DNA of 12,503 nt, taken from the NCBI GenBank assembly GCA_001931875.2, contig MSJH02000011.1, forward strand, positions 1 through 12,503. The letters run 5' to 3'. Position numbers and translations under genes: made by a program. The notes below the pieces were generated by a model. It worked only from the letters and a program-made list of their open reading frames with translations. It was not told where the DNA came from and searched no databases. Below, in pieces: positions 1-8,383 of this stretch. Source of the stretch: Byssochlamys sp. IMV 00236 (lineage: Eukaryota; Ascomycota; Eurotiomycetes; Eurotiales; Thermoascaceae). Position 1 is the stretch's first letter. Each line of letters begins with the position of its first letter.

Positions 1-180
1 CTTTGACCTAAACACGTAATGGCGTATGAACTCATAATCCCTCTGATGGACTATCTTTTCTGGCAGTAGCTGCGACCAGTGACTCTCAGGGTGGTCAGGA
101 GTGTGTTCGGCAATTGGCTCCTCACACATACGAAAGATAGTCCTTGGTGTCAACATTGTCGTATCTTGTGGTGATTCTCT
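1..180 (-). other. Unidentified open frame running off the left edge
   Basis: Read on the minus strand, 60 codons are open from just after a TAG at 183-181 to the window edge, in this AT-rich setting. The composition is protein-like and charged, with segments such as FRMCEEPIAEH, HWSQLLPEKIVHQRDYEF and IRHYVFRSK. I do not recognise the family. Upstream (minus strand) a GTAAGC donor near 238 and an AATAG acceptor at 181 could frame a 58-nt intron, but I found no exon that joins in phase. It may be the 3' exon of a gene or a transposon fragment, since a LINE relic lies next to it. The C-terminal end is outside the window. Confidence 0.3.
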
Positions 181-424
181 CTATTCTACTGTTGCAGTCC
201 AGTGGATGAGAGCGGTATAACTCTGAATGTCGGCTTACCTACGTGAGAAATCGCCGAACGTAGGCTGTCATCACATGGATACGACTAGAAACCTGTACGA
301 TTTGTAAAGGCAAGCATTTCAAGCATTTTTTGTTTTGTTTTTATACTTTTGCCAGTACTAATTGCTAAAATATAGAGAAAACTGTACTCCTTTTCATTGC
401 TTTTTGGGCCATTTGAACGGTCTC
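181..424. other. Non-coding stretch between the left-edge ORF and the LINE tail
   Basis: No gene is supported here. It contains a 7-bp inverted repeat, CCTACGT at 238-244 and ACGTAGG at 258-264, with a 13-nt loop. The region then becomes T-rich up to the LINE A tail (T tract on the plus strand at 425-433). No target-site duplication could be matched to the other end of the LINE. Confidence 0.4.
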
Positions 425-1760
425 TTTTTTTTTGTAAAATGGTATATTTTATTCAAATATCGCCAGTTGGCTTGTACTTATTAGAGAAACTAATAAAGAA
501 CATAGAAGCATGAAACAAAATAAAGGCTGCATTAACCGGAGCGAGATGATTTCAAGCGCTCTTTATAGACATTTTCATCATGTATGCGTTTGATTGCTTG
601 TGTTGCTCGTGCAGCAGCTTCATCGGGCCAGAAGGTACGACCATCAAATACACAGCGCCAATGGCATCGTCAGATTGCCAAGATCGTACAGGCAATAACT
701 GTTTGGCCATCAACACGTAGTCTTGAAAGCACCTGTATCAGTGTAGACGAGCGTAATGCCAGAGATTCATAAGTAAGTCTCGCTGCAGGTTGTAAAAAGC
801 GACTTGCCATACGCGATCAAGTTTCTTTTTTGAGCATACAAGACCACAAAAAATGCTCATCATCTTCAACGCCTCCACATAGAAGGCAGTACGGATCCAA
901 GTGTCGATCCAGACAAAGCTGGTGGAGACGCTGTCATGTTGACAATTTACGATGGTAATATCTCCAGAGCACGGTGTGCGCTTGGTGTAGGAAGGATGAT
1001 AACCAGAAGGTGCGCCATGCCGTAGCAGGGCCACGCGGATAGTGAGCCAGTAAGGCATCAATGGGGAGTAGCTGTGTGATCCGGAATAGCTTGAGTGTTA
1101 TATGCTGAAAGTCCATGGCGCCGGGTAGCTCTACCGTCAGTAGATCTTCAAATTGTGCGATGTGAATAAGGTTGCAATGGAGGAGTGTACTGGACTCTAA
1201 CCATCTGCTAACAAAGAATGAAATCGGTTTACTCGATGTTTAAACCTCGTGTTCGACAGGTGAGGTCTTCGTCGCAAAGCAGTTGTAAATTGGGCTATAC
1301 TCGAGGACATCCTTCATTCGCAGCTGGCCGCAGTTTGTTCGGCGACCACAACCGTTCCAAGTCGATAATTCGAGGTATATCCGCGAAACCGGAATCTCTA
1401 AGACCAACGATATATTCAGCGCCTCCCAGTTAACAGAGAAATCCAGCATGTCTATTACTTGAAATAGGAGCTTGCAACAACCCATTGCTTTTATATCTGG
1501 CGAACGTAATTCTGCGAAGGCCAAAGACAGAATAGGACTGGGACTACCAGAGAAACTACATAGGCAGTATTGTAGCGCTTGTAGGGCAAAAGAATGGTTG
1601 TATTTTGATTCTGCATCAGGCTGGACGAGTGGTCAGAGCCAACGTAACTGAAGTGCATGAAGTTGAGTAGCTGGATCCAGAACCGCTAAACCGCCCTGAG
1701 TTCTTCTTTTAGACGGTACTTGAATTTGTACCTGACCAATTGTTGATCTGAAACTTGAAA
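425..1760 (-). mobile_element. 5'-truncated LINE (non-LTR) retrotransposon relic
   Basis: The element reads right to left. Coding similarity begins near 1740, the frame ends at a TAA at 534-532, and about 100 nt of 3' UTR follow, containing an AATAAA-like signal and a 9-T tract (425-433) that is the A tail seen from the plus strand. Only the C-terminal part of the reverse-transcriptase ORF is present, which is typical of incomplete target-primed reverse transcription. The 5' boundary (about 1740-1760) is an estimate because no target-site duplication was found. Confidence 0.75.
532..1740 (-). pseudogene. LINE reverse-transcriptase C-terminal region, dead copy
   Basis: One minus-strand frame of 403 codons carries the C-terminal landmarks of fungal LINE ORF2 proteins. 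They are GGLAVLDPATQLHALQLRWL at the start (the post-RT 'GG.GVLDP..Q..ALQ.RWL' block), FLHQAHTVLWRYYHRKL midway, and a CCHC-like knuckle around 893-832: CLLCGG, then EDDEHFLWSC. The tail runs from TFWPDEAAARATQAIKRIH to the stop. The frame has no indel but five internal stops, at about 1635-1633 (TGA), 1242-1240 (TAA), 936-934 (TGA), 819-817 (TGA) and 672-670 (TGA). The catalytic RT and endonuclease domains lie upstream of the truncation and are missing. Short ORFs on both strands here (for example 584-772 + and 738-1061 -) are out-of-frame shadows. Confidence 0.75.
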
Positions 1761-2524
1761 CCTAAACACAAATAGGGGGAAATTTATTGAGAGGAGCCTT
1801 ATTTAAACTTTTAATGTAATAAGAGGTAAATTTCTATCCCTGTTCTATTGTTATGTCATTGTGAAGCTTCATCTTGTCTTATTGCACTAATAGTTCTCTA
1901 CTTGTCTCAGTGCAGCTTTACTGACAACATTGGATCAAAGATGTGTTAATGTAAAGACTATAAAGTCTATTCATCATTTATAAGTCAGTATTTATTCTTT
2001 ATATTATTCTTTATCAGATCTGAAGTAAACCTTGCCCGCATGAATAATGCTGTTCAAGCTTTATTGTATAATTTATAATGTCTAATTTATAACACTAGAC
2101 AAACCACACCTACACTCAGCACTATGTATAGCACTGAAGTGTAAGAGAAGCATCTGTCGATGAATCTGTAATAATCTCTTTATTACGTTGAGAGTTCATC
2201 ATTAAAAATAGTTTCATTTTATAAGAAAACAGGATTATTGCATGGATTTAGCTTGGCCAATGAGAATTGGGCATGACGCATCTATAAGAATAACGTATTT
2301 TGTGATCAGTCTTTTCTTTTGCTTTTCTTTCTTCGTATTGAAAATTATGCAAAGAGTAAAACCCAAACAACAATTATGTAAACGGCACATTTATTTCCCA
2401 AAAAAAACATATTTCCCTGCTGGACTATTTCTGTCTCAACGGTGGCTTTTCAGTAACTCAGCCACAGAGGATAGGGTGCCCCCTTGTCGCGCGATAGGGG
2501 AGAATTATCTTTTATTACTGATAA
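1761..2524. other. Intergenic region upstream of COQ1
   Basis: This 764-bp AT-rich stretch lies between the LINE relic and COQ1. It holds short repeated motifs (TTATAATTTATAA and TATTCTTTAT copies near 1985-2095) and a CCAAT box at 2257-2261. A 96-codon ORF at 2242-2532 overlaps the COQ1 start out of frame and reads like leader sequence, not a gene. The COQ1 promoter and 5' leader should lie here. Confidence 0.5.
2255..2262 (+). promoter_or_regulatory. CCAAT box upstream of COQ1
   Basis: GGCCAATG sits about 265 bp before the COQ1 start. The core with flanking GG resembles the NF-Y/HAP complex site. HAP complexes control respiratory genes in fungi, which would suit a ubiquinone gene, but the assignment rests on motif and position only. 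Confidence 0.3.
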
Positions 2525-4039
2525 ATGCATAAATTAGTTGTAGCAACTAAGTCAAGAGTTAGAACCACTCATTTTATTAGAGCTGTTGGATTTCATTCGA
2601 ACCGCCAACACTTTGTCTCTACAAAAGAGCAACCAGACATTTCACCGCTAGGCAAGATTGGCAGTAGCATAAACTCGATAAAGAACAGCATTTTAGAGAC
2701 AACTCCACTAAAGCAATTAGTTGAAGAAGAGACACCGTTTACAGGGCACCCCGAGAATTGGAGTCAGGCCATAAGGGAAGCTCAGAGTTTAGTAGGAGAA
2801 ACAGATAAGGAGCGTGCAATTGACCCTACCAAACTGGTAGGAAGAGATTTGGGCGAGATCAAGTCAAATATTGCCAAACTTCTCTACAGTGGCCACCCAT
2901 TTTTAAATAGAGTAGCAAAACATTATTTCAGCGGTGAAGGAAAGCATGTGAGACCTTTATTAGTTCTTTTGATCGCTCAAGCTACGAGTATTGCAGAAAA
3001 GAAGCCTTCAAAACAAAACACGGATTACATCTCAATAGATATGCCTATATCACATGGATTACAGAACATCATATCAAATGGTGTATTTGACAAACATGTA
3101 CATTATACACCTTCTGTGACTGATCAAGGTTGCACTATATTACCAACACAAAGACGACTGGCAGAAATTTCAGAAATGATACACACAGCTTCTTTGTTGC
3201 ATGATGACGTGATCGATGCTTCCATGACACGGCGAAATTTACCTTCAGCAAACGCTAGCTTTGGTAACAAAATGGCTGTGCTCGGAGGTGACTTTTTATT
3301 AGCGCGTGCTTCTGTAGCCTTGGCTCGGTTACGTAATGCTGAATGTATCGAATTGATGTCGACCTGTATTGCTAATCTAGTAGAAGGTGAATTTATGCAA
3401 CTACGCAACACAAAGGATGAGCAAGGAACTGATAAAGTGAAAAAACTCAGCACATTTGACCATTACATGAAAAAGACATATATGAAAACTGGAAGTTTGA
3501 TCGCATTAAGTTGTAAATCATCTGCTGTGCTGGGCAACGTGACAGATGAAGTAGCAAATGTCGCTTTTGATTTTGGGAAGAACCTGGGTTTGGCATTCCA
3601 GGTAATATTATCAAAGTCGCCCTTTTTCTCTTATCTTTTAACATGTGTTGTATAGCTTGTTGATGATATGTTGGATTTTACAGTGACTGCTGCTGAACTT
3701 GGTAAGCCTGCTGGTGCAGATCTTAAGCTAGGTTTGGCTACAGCACCCGTTTTGTTTGCTTGGGAAGAATACCCAGAATTAGAACCATTGATTAAGCGTA
3801 AATTTTCAGAAAAGGGCGATGAAGAAAGGGTGAGTGACTAGTTTAGATGATGTCGGCTTTTTATTAACATCATCTAGGCGAGAGATTTAGTTTATAAAAG
3901 TGATGGTCTAAAAAAGACCCTAGATTTAGCAACATTACATTGTGGATATGCAATCGACGCTCTTAATAAGCTTCCTTCTTCTGATGCAAGATCTGCTCTT
4001 ATTCAAATTACAGAAAAATTATTAACAAGAAAGTCATAA
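2525..4039 (+). CDS. COQ1: Mitochondrial polyprenyl (hexaprenyl/solanesyl-type) diphosphate synthase
   Basis: The enzyme builds the polyprenyl tail of ubiquinone from isopentenyl diphosphate in the mitochondrial matrix. Exons are 2525-3601, 3656-3829 and 3878-4039; the introns (54 and 48 nt, GTAATA/TATAG and GTGAGT/CTAG) are both phase 0. The product is 470 aa, against 473 for yeast Coq1. Residues 1 to about 35 are basic and serine-rich without acids (MHKLVVATKSRVRTTHF), as in a matrix-targeting peptide. Class landmarks are GKHVRP at 139-144, first aspartate-rich motif DDVID at 227-231, GDFLLARA about 30 residues later, and second motif DDMLD at 362-366 right after the first intron. Blocks RRLAEISEMIHTASLLHDD and DLKLGLATAPVLFAW match Coq1. 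Ala222, five residues before the first motif, is small, as expected for a long-chain product; exact chain length cannot be read. The segment before the first motif is shorter than in yeast. No frameshift or missing catalytic residue. Confidence 0.95.
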
Positions 4040-4076
4040 ATCATTCTTTTACCTTTAATAATTCTTTTTGCTATCG

Positions 4077-4096
4077 ATCTGATATCATAATCAGAT
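4077..4096 (+). repeat. Hairpin in the COQ1 3' region
   Basis: ATCTGAT (4077-4083) and ATCAGAT (4090-4096) form a perfect 7-bp stem with a 6-nt loop, 37 nt after the COQ1 stop. It probably lies in the 3' UTR. No canonical AATAAA was found between the stop and the hairpin, so the polyadenylation site is uncertain. Confidence 0.35.
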
Positions 4097-4318
4097 AAGA
4101 ATTGCCTTATAAACAAATTATGTGTAGCCTTACACAACATTATTTATATGAAAACAAAAAAAAAATGCCATTTTAATTCATGATGAAGGATTAGGGATCG
4201 TTCATCCTACATTTGATTCAGTCATGAATTTCTGTAGTTAACTAGCAAAAGGCTGAAGTTATCTTTTTAGAATACAAATGTTGTGTGAATGTAATTGAGT
4301 GATAACCAGACGAAAGAG

Positions 4319-4750
4319 ATGTATAACAATGACTGAAAAATGGCTCAAGCTTTGAAGGAAATGATGTGTGCTCTATACCAAAAATCACCCGATGCCTTAT
4401 GAGAAATAACTCTTGTCGGCTTTTTACTTTTTGGTAAGTAAAACCATTATATGCTTTATGTCTTTTGTTTATCTTTTACCTACAAGAACAAAGTTCACTA
4501 TAGTACTGTGCGACTCTCCCGTCGATTATGTGTGTCGCATGAATCACACAAAGGCTGCTGACTTGTCTGAAGAACCGGATGACCTTTGCAGTGAATTTTT
4601 ACAAGGCTAAAGGCAGTCTATCAAGCTAGGTTAATGATGAGGAGCACCAGCAGGCTTATTAGACAAAAGCCAGCAGATATCGACGTTGATCTTGAACAGT
4701 ACAAGGCAATCCTTCCTAGTTTTACCCGTGAAGGAAGCAAGAGAAAGATC
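4319..4750 (+). pseudogene. Decayed protein-coding relic of unknown family
   Basis: Coding-like segments lie in order. First come codons from 4340 (MAQALKEMMCALYQ..., with a stop at 4400-4402, then EITLVGFLLF). Next is 4488-4607 (TKFTIVLCDSPVDYVC, then TKAADLSEEPDDLCSEFLQ). After a -1 shift at about 4605-4607 comes a third segment, LKAVYQARLMMRSTSRLIRQ, then KPADIDVDLEQYKAILPSFT. Between the first two, 4434-4486 looks like a 53-nt intron (GTAAGT donor, ACAAG end), though the phases across it no longer agree. The run of amphipathic, acidic protein-like sequence across frames is hard to explain by chance in such AT-rich DNA. I do not recognise the family; many such relics in these fungi are transposon passengers. 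The relic breaks off at a T15/A10 block. Confidence 0.45.
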
Positions 4751-4775
4751 TTTTTTTTTTTTTTTAAAAAAAAAA
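4751..4775. repeat. T15/A10 homopolymer block
   Basis: Fifteen T are directly followed by ten A (then G and four A). It can fold back on itself and sits at the end of the decayed coding relic. It could be an old retroelement tail junction or a slippage product. A short ORF read through it gives only runs of F and K and is not a gene. Confidence 0.6.
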
Positions 4776-5640
4776 GAAAACTATATTCTTTAACAGCATT
4801 CATCATTTTATATAAAGATTACTTAAATAAATTCATTGCTTTAACGCTTGAATGGGCTAAAAAAAACTCTAGGGTTAATTAGAAATTTCTTATAACCGTA
4901 AAATACTCTACTTTATGCACATTGTAAAAAGTAAATTTTATAAGAGTGATGAGTGATTGGTGCCAAGGCTGCATAACAATGATTATCCCACATAAAAGGG
5001 GAGGTTGTTCCTAAGACAGATAGATTGAAAAGCATGTAAAGTACATTCATATTAATAACGTACTTCTTCTACAGCCGATTCTAGGCATATGTTCACTAGT
5101 GGCATTTTTATGCATTCATGATTATCTTTTTGTAACATTAAGATCTTATCTGATATAAACCATTTTTTTTATCCTTGCTTTTAACCTAAAGTAGAATGAG
5201 GTCGTTTTTTTGTGGTCAAGTGTAACGAATGAGAATTTCAACAATCGACTCAATACCAAAGAAAGCACAAGACATAAATAGTTTTTAGCAGATATAATTA
5301 TTTACATCTATCGCTAGATGTAGCTATTCTTTGCATATTCAATGGGTTTAAGCACCTATCCAACCATAAAGTGTCTCTGTCGCAATTATTTTCGTTCTTC
5401 GAAATAATTTCCACAACGTCGTCCGTGATATTCACTGTATTGCTGAGACGCTCTCAGAGTGCCGTTGATGTTGGCCTTTGACTTTTTGAAAGCCAAGATG
5501 TATAGGAGCTGTCCTATTTACTTGTTTATTACTGTAAATGCAATATTATCACAGACGAGATTTCATTATTAAAACTTGTAATACCCAGAATTAAATCGTC
5601 TAAAAGAATACCCAATCGTCTAATTTTATGTTGAAACTCT
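4776..5640. other. AT-rich intergenic DNA, no gene supported
   Basis: No convincing gene. On the minus strand a 51-codon open frame at 5300-5453 is acidic and somewhat protein-like (VNITDDVVEIIS, CDRDTLWLDRCLNPLN) but has no start codon and no recognisable domain. It may be one more eroded fragment. A perfect hairpin lies at 5303-5322. Confidence 0.4.
5303..5322. repeat. 8-bp perfect hairpin with TCGC loop
   Basis: TACATCTA (5303-5310), a TCGC loop (5311-5314) and TAGATGTA (5315-5322) form a perfect 8-bp stem. Its role is unknown; it may be chance in AT-rich DNA. Confidence 0.3.
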
Positions 5641-5784
5641 ATGTTTATTTACAATATATCAGCCCGTTGTACTATTACAAGTGCAAACATGACACAGTCG
5701 AGAAAGACTATGGAAGAAGGAATGCTTCTGTGGCTTGTAGTCCTACTTTTATTCTCTGAAAAAAGTGGGACAAAAAAAATGTAA
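5641..5784 (+). CDS. Doubtful small ORF with one hydrophobic segment (47 aa)
   Basis: ATG at 5641 opens 47 codons with a single membrane-like stretch, LLWLVVLLLF, flanked by charged residues (RKTMEEG before, SEKSGTKK after). The final ATG TAA overlaps a possible donor (GTAAAG at 5781). Splicing to TTTTAG at 5839 would remove 59 nt, a typical size here, and extend the product to 63 aa ending at a TGA near 5890. It lies alone in intergenic DNA with no recognised domain, so it may well be a chance ORF. Confidence 0.2.
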   Translation: MFIYNISARCTITSANMTQSRKTMEEGMLLWLVVLLLFSEKSGTKKM

Positions 5785-6322
5785 AGTGATCCAATCAATG
5801 AACAAGAAATTAATGGTCATTTATTTATAATGCTTTTAGGTCCATAAAAAGAAAAGCTATGAATCCTTGTTTTTCTGAAATTGACATATGAATACTCCAA
5901 CTCAAACAAATCATGGTAGTAAAACCGAAAACGGTTTCACGCTAGCTTAGTCGATTTCATCGAGATTTATCACCATGGTCGTACGTACGTGTCGCTAGAT
6001 GAAGCGCTGTCTTTTGTAAGCAGTTTTATTGAAATACCAAGTGAGACAGGGAAAAGATCTACATCTAGACCAGTTTCCCGAGTTATTTGAACACATTTCG
6101 ATTATTTTAGCGCGCTTTTTGTATGTAGCGGTGACATATTCATGATTGAACGCCACAATATTCTCTTTTTACAAGTGAATGATCCCTCTCAAACTGAACT
6201 TCACATGTTAAGTTGCGGGATAAAACCACGGCAGACTATCACACCATTCCACGGCATTCACCGTAACATGGTTACTGGCCATTTTGAAGTCATGGCAACG
6301 GAAAAATAAGGAGGGGAACTGC
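5785..6322. other. Intergenic region, no gene seen
   Basis: No gene supported. Several 15-40 codon open stretches occur in different frames without shared landmarks. A short self-complementary run, CGTACGTACG, lies near 5980. The distal promoter of ornithine decarboxylase would fall at the right end. Confidence 0.4.
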
Positions 6323-6941
6323 ATGTTTTTAAACTACGCGAGTAGCAATCATACTTTATAAGGGAATTTTCAACGTCACACTGAAAGAGTTTTAAAGTAC
6401 TATAAAAAAATTTGCCTTAAAATAAAAGAAAAAAATTCTTTTGCTTCTTTATTTTTTTTTAACGCAGAGAAAAAACTTTACTTTTTTTTGCGTCTATTAA
6501 GGTCCAACAGCAAAACAACCTCAAAACACCTCGCCCCCTGTTCTTTATTTATAAATAACTCTTTGTTTTTCACTTTTTCTCACTTTTATTCATTAATTAT
6601 TGCTGTAATACTTTTTTCATACAGTTTACAGCAACTTTTTATCCTTACTCTTCCCTTTAACATTTCCATTTCTCGGACTGCAAAACAGCTCAGTCCGTCC
6701 CTGCCCATCACGGCCACAGAAACAAGACTAGTAGACAGCTTATTTGACCGACGAGGCTTCCCTCCCTGGCTTTCCTGAAACTACCGCGTCAAGGGAATTA
6801 CCTCAAGTTAATTATTTTATACTCGCCTCTCAACTCATCGAACTTTGATAATTATTTACCTTTGCTTAAACTCTCTCTCTTTACCTCGCGCTGCTGCATC
6901 CACTGCCTTCTGCTACTCACACTCCCCACTTTTTGAACAAA
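6323..6941 (+). promoter_or_regulatory. Ornithine decarboxylase promoter and ATG-free pyrimidine-rich leader
   Basis: Two TATA-like boxes lie at 6357-6362 (TATAAG) and 6401-6407 (TATAAAA). From the ATG at 6323-6325 to the start at 6942 the plus strand contains no ATG at all, and it is rich in T and C with little G, including (CT)5 at 6871-6880. With initiation about 30 nt after a TATA box, the 5' leader would be roughly 450-550 nt and free of upstream ORFs. A nominal ORF at 6488-6778 starts at TTG and is not a gene. Confidence 0.5.
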
Positions 6942-8299
6942 ATGCCCTCTCATCTCGAAACTGTTATTTTGAACCCTACTTCTGATATGGTAAACTTGAT
7001 CAAATCTGTACCTTCTCCTGATGTCCTCATTCACAACCAATCGGTTGAACAAGTCGCTCGGGAAAGAATTCAATCTATTTCTACCCAGAAATGGGACTCT
7101 GATCAAGAAAATGCTTTTTTTGTTGGCGATCTCGGTGAAGTTTTTCGTCAGCATCTCCGATGGAAAGCCCTGCTTCCTCGAATTGAACCCTTTTTTGGTA
7201 AGTTCCGTCAAAATTATGAAGAGAACGAAAGGGGGATAAGTATGCTTACATTTTATTTCTAGCTGTCAAATGCAACCCTGATCCCATGATCATTAGACTC
7301 TTGGCTTCTTTAGGCTGCGGTTTTGATTGCGCTTCTAAATCGGAAATTCAACAAGTGTTGGATGCTGGTGTCGAGTCCAATCGTATAATCTATGCCAATC
7401 CTTGTAAGCAAGCCTCTTTCATCCGTTATGCTGCCCAGCAAAACGTCTGTCGTATGACTTTTGATAATGCCGAAGAGCTTTACAAGATTAAAAAATTCTA
7501 TCCTGATGCCGAGCTTGTCTTGCGTATCTTGACTGATGATTCTAATTCACTCTGCCAATTGGGTCTCAAGTTTGGTGCCCCTCTTGATACTGTTGAACAC
7601 TTGCTCAAAACCGCAAAGGAACTCGACTTAAATGTGATGGGTGTGAGTTTCCACGTTGGTAGTGGTTGCCTTGATGCATCTGCTTTTGGTGATGCTGTTT
7701 TGCGTGCTAGAAGAGTGTTTGATCAAGCTGAACAATTGGGATTTCATTTTACTCTCCTTGACGTTGGTGGTGGATTCCCTGGTAACGATGTCAAAGATGG
7801 CATTACCTTTGAAAAAGTTGCCTCAATCCTTGGTCCCATGGTTGACTCTCTCTTTTCTCCTGACATCCGCGTGATTGCTGAGCCTGGTAGATACTATGTT
7901 GCCTCCGCCTTTACGATCTGTACCAATGTCATTGGTAGAAGAACAGTTGCTCCCAAGTCTGAAGGCGAGCAACCTCGATTTATGTACTATATTAACGATG
8001 GTATGTATGGTTCTTTCAACTGCATCATGTTTGACCATCAAGTCGTTCACCCCAAGGTCTTGGTCAAGAATGATGAATTTGTTTATGGTCAAGAAATCCA
8101 AGAAGAACGATTTGAAAGCAGTGTCTGGGGCCCTACATGTGATTCTATTGATTGTTTGAACAAGTCTACTGCTTTGCCCATGCTTGAGCCTGGAGATTGG
8201 CTCTACTATGAGAACATGGGTGCCTATACTATCTGTGCTGCCTCTCAGTTTAACGGTTTTAGAAAATCCGAAGTTATCTATACAAACACTTTTAACTGA
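6942..8299 (+). CDS. SPE1: Ornithine decarboxylase
   Basis: This PLP-dependent cytosolic enzyme converts ornithine to putrescine, the first step of polyamine synthesis. Exons are 6942-7197 and 7263-8299; the 65-nt intron (GTAAGT/CTAG) splits codon 86 in phase 1, just before the cofactor lysine. The product is 430 aa, slightly shorter than yeast (466) or human (461). Expected landmarks of the alanine-racemase-fold decarboxylases are present: AVKCNP with PLP lysine K88, HVGSG at 216-220, DVGGGFPG at 252-259 (phosphate loop), EPGRYYVASAF from E292, and NDGMYGSFNC followed by FDH with D343 (equivalent of human D332). WGPTCDSID has the catalytic cysteine C378, and ENMGAYT has Y407. Every residue needed for catalysis and dimer active-site sharing seems intact, which argues against an antizyme-inhibitor-type paralogue. 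Start 6942 is the first ATG of the leader. Family members are controlled by antizyme; nothing here shows this directly. Confidence 0.97.
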
Positions 8300-8329
8300 T
8301 TCCTTTTTTTGATATTTTCTATTTTTATA

Positions 8330-8335
8330 AATAAA
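8330..8335 (+). terminator. Polyadenylation signal of ornithine decarboxylase
   Basis: AATAAA lies 30 nt after the stop codon and is the only canonical signal before the next gene, which starts just 49 nt further on. The 3' end of one transcript and the promoter of the next must share this 84-bp gap. Confidence 0.6.
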
Positions 8336-8383
8336 ATGAGGCTTTATTCCACATAAACCCCCTCTCTCTTTAACTTAAATATC

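Noticed and set aside
238..264. 7-bp inverted repeat as a transposon terminus
   Set aside because: Too short, with a small loop, and no matching element or target duplication was found.
584..772. Plus-strand ORFs within the LINE (also 1218-1433)
   Set aside because: They are antisense shadows of the minus-strand reverse-transcriptase frame.
7..1769. Shared ACCTAAACAC near 6-15 and 1760-1769 as target-site duplication around the LINE
   Set aside because: The left copy lies over 400 bp from the A tail, so it cannot be the flanking duplication; likely chance.
2242..2532. 96-codon plus-strand ORF just before COQ1
   Set aside because: It overlaps the COQ1 start out of frame, shows no domain, and its composition looks like translated AT-rich leader. 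It could matter as an upstream ORF but is not supported as a gene.
4634..4882. 82-codon ORF as an intact gene
   Set aside because: Its first third continues the upstream relic after a frameshift and its middle is the T15/A10 block read as F and K runs; there is no coherent end.
5300..5453. 51-codon minus-strand open frame as a gene
   Set aside because: No start codon, no domain and no flanking exon with matching phase; kept only as a note in the intergenic entry.
6488..6778. 96-codon ORF in the ornithine decarboxylase leader
   Set aside because: It lacks an ATG (TTG only), is Ser/Phe-rich from pyrimidine-rich DNA, and lies where a promoter and leader are expected.
6852..7211. Minus-strand 119-aa ORF opposite the first exon of ornithine decarboxylase
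   Set aside because: Antisense shadow of a strongly supported coding exon, with no recognisable domain.
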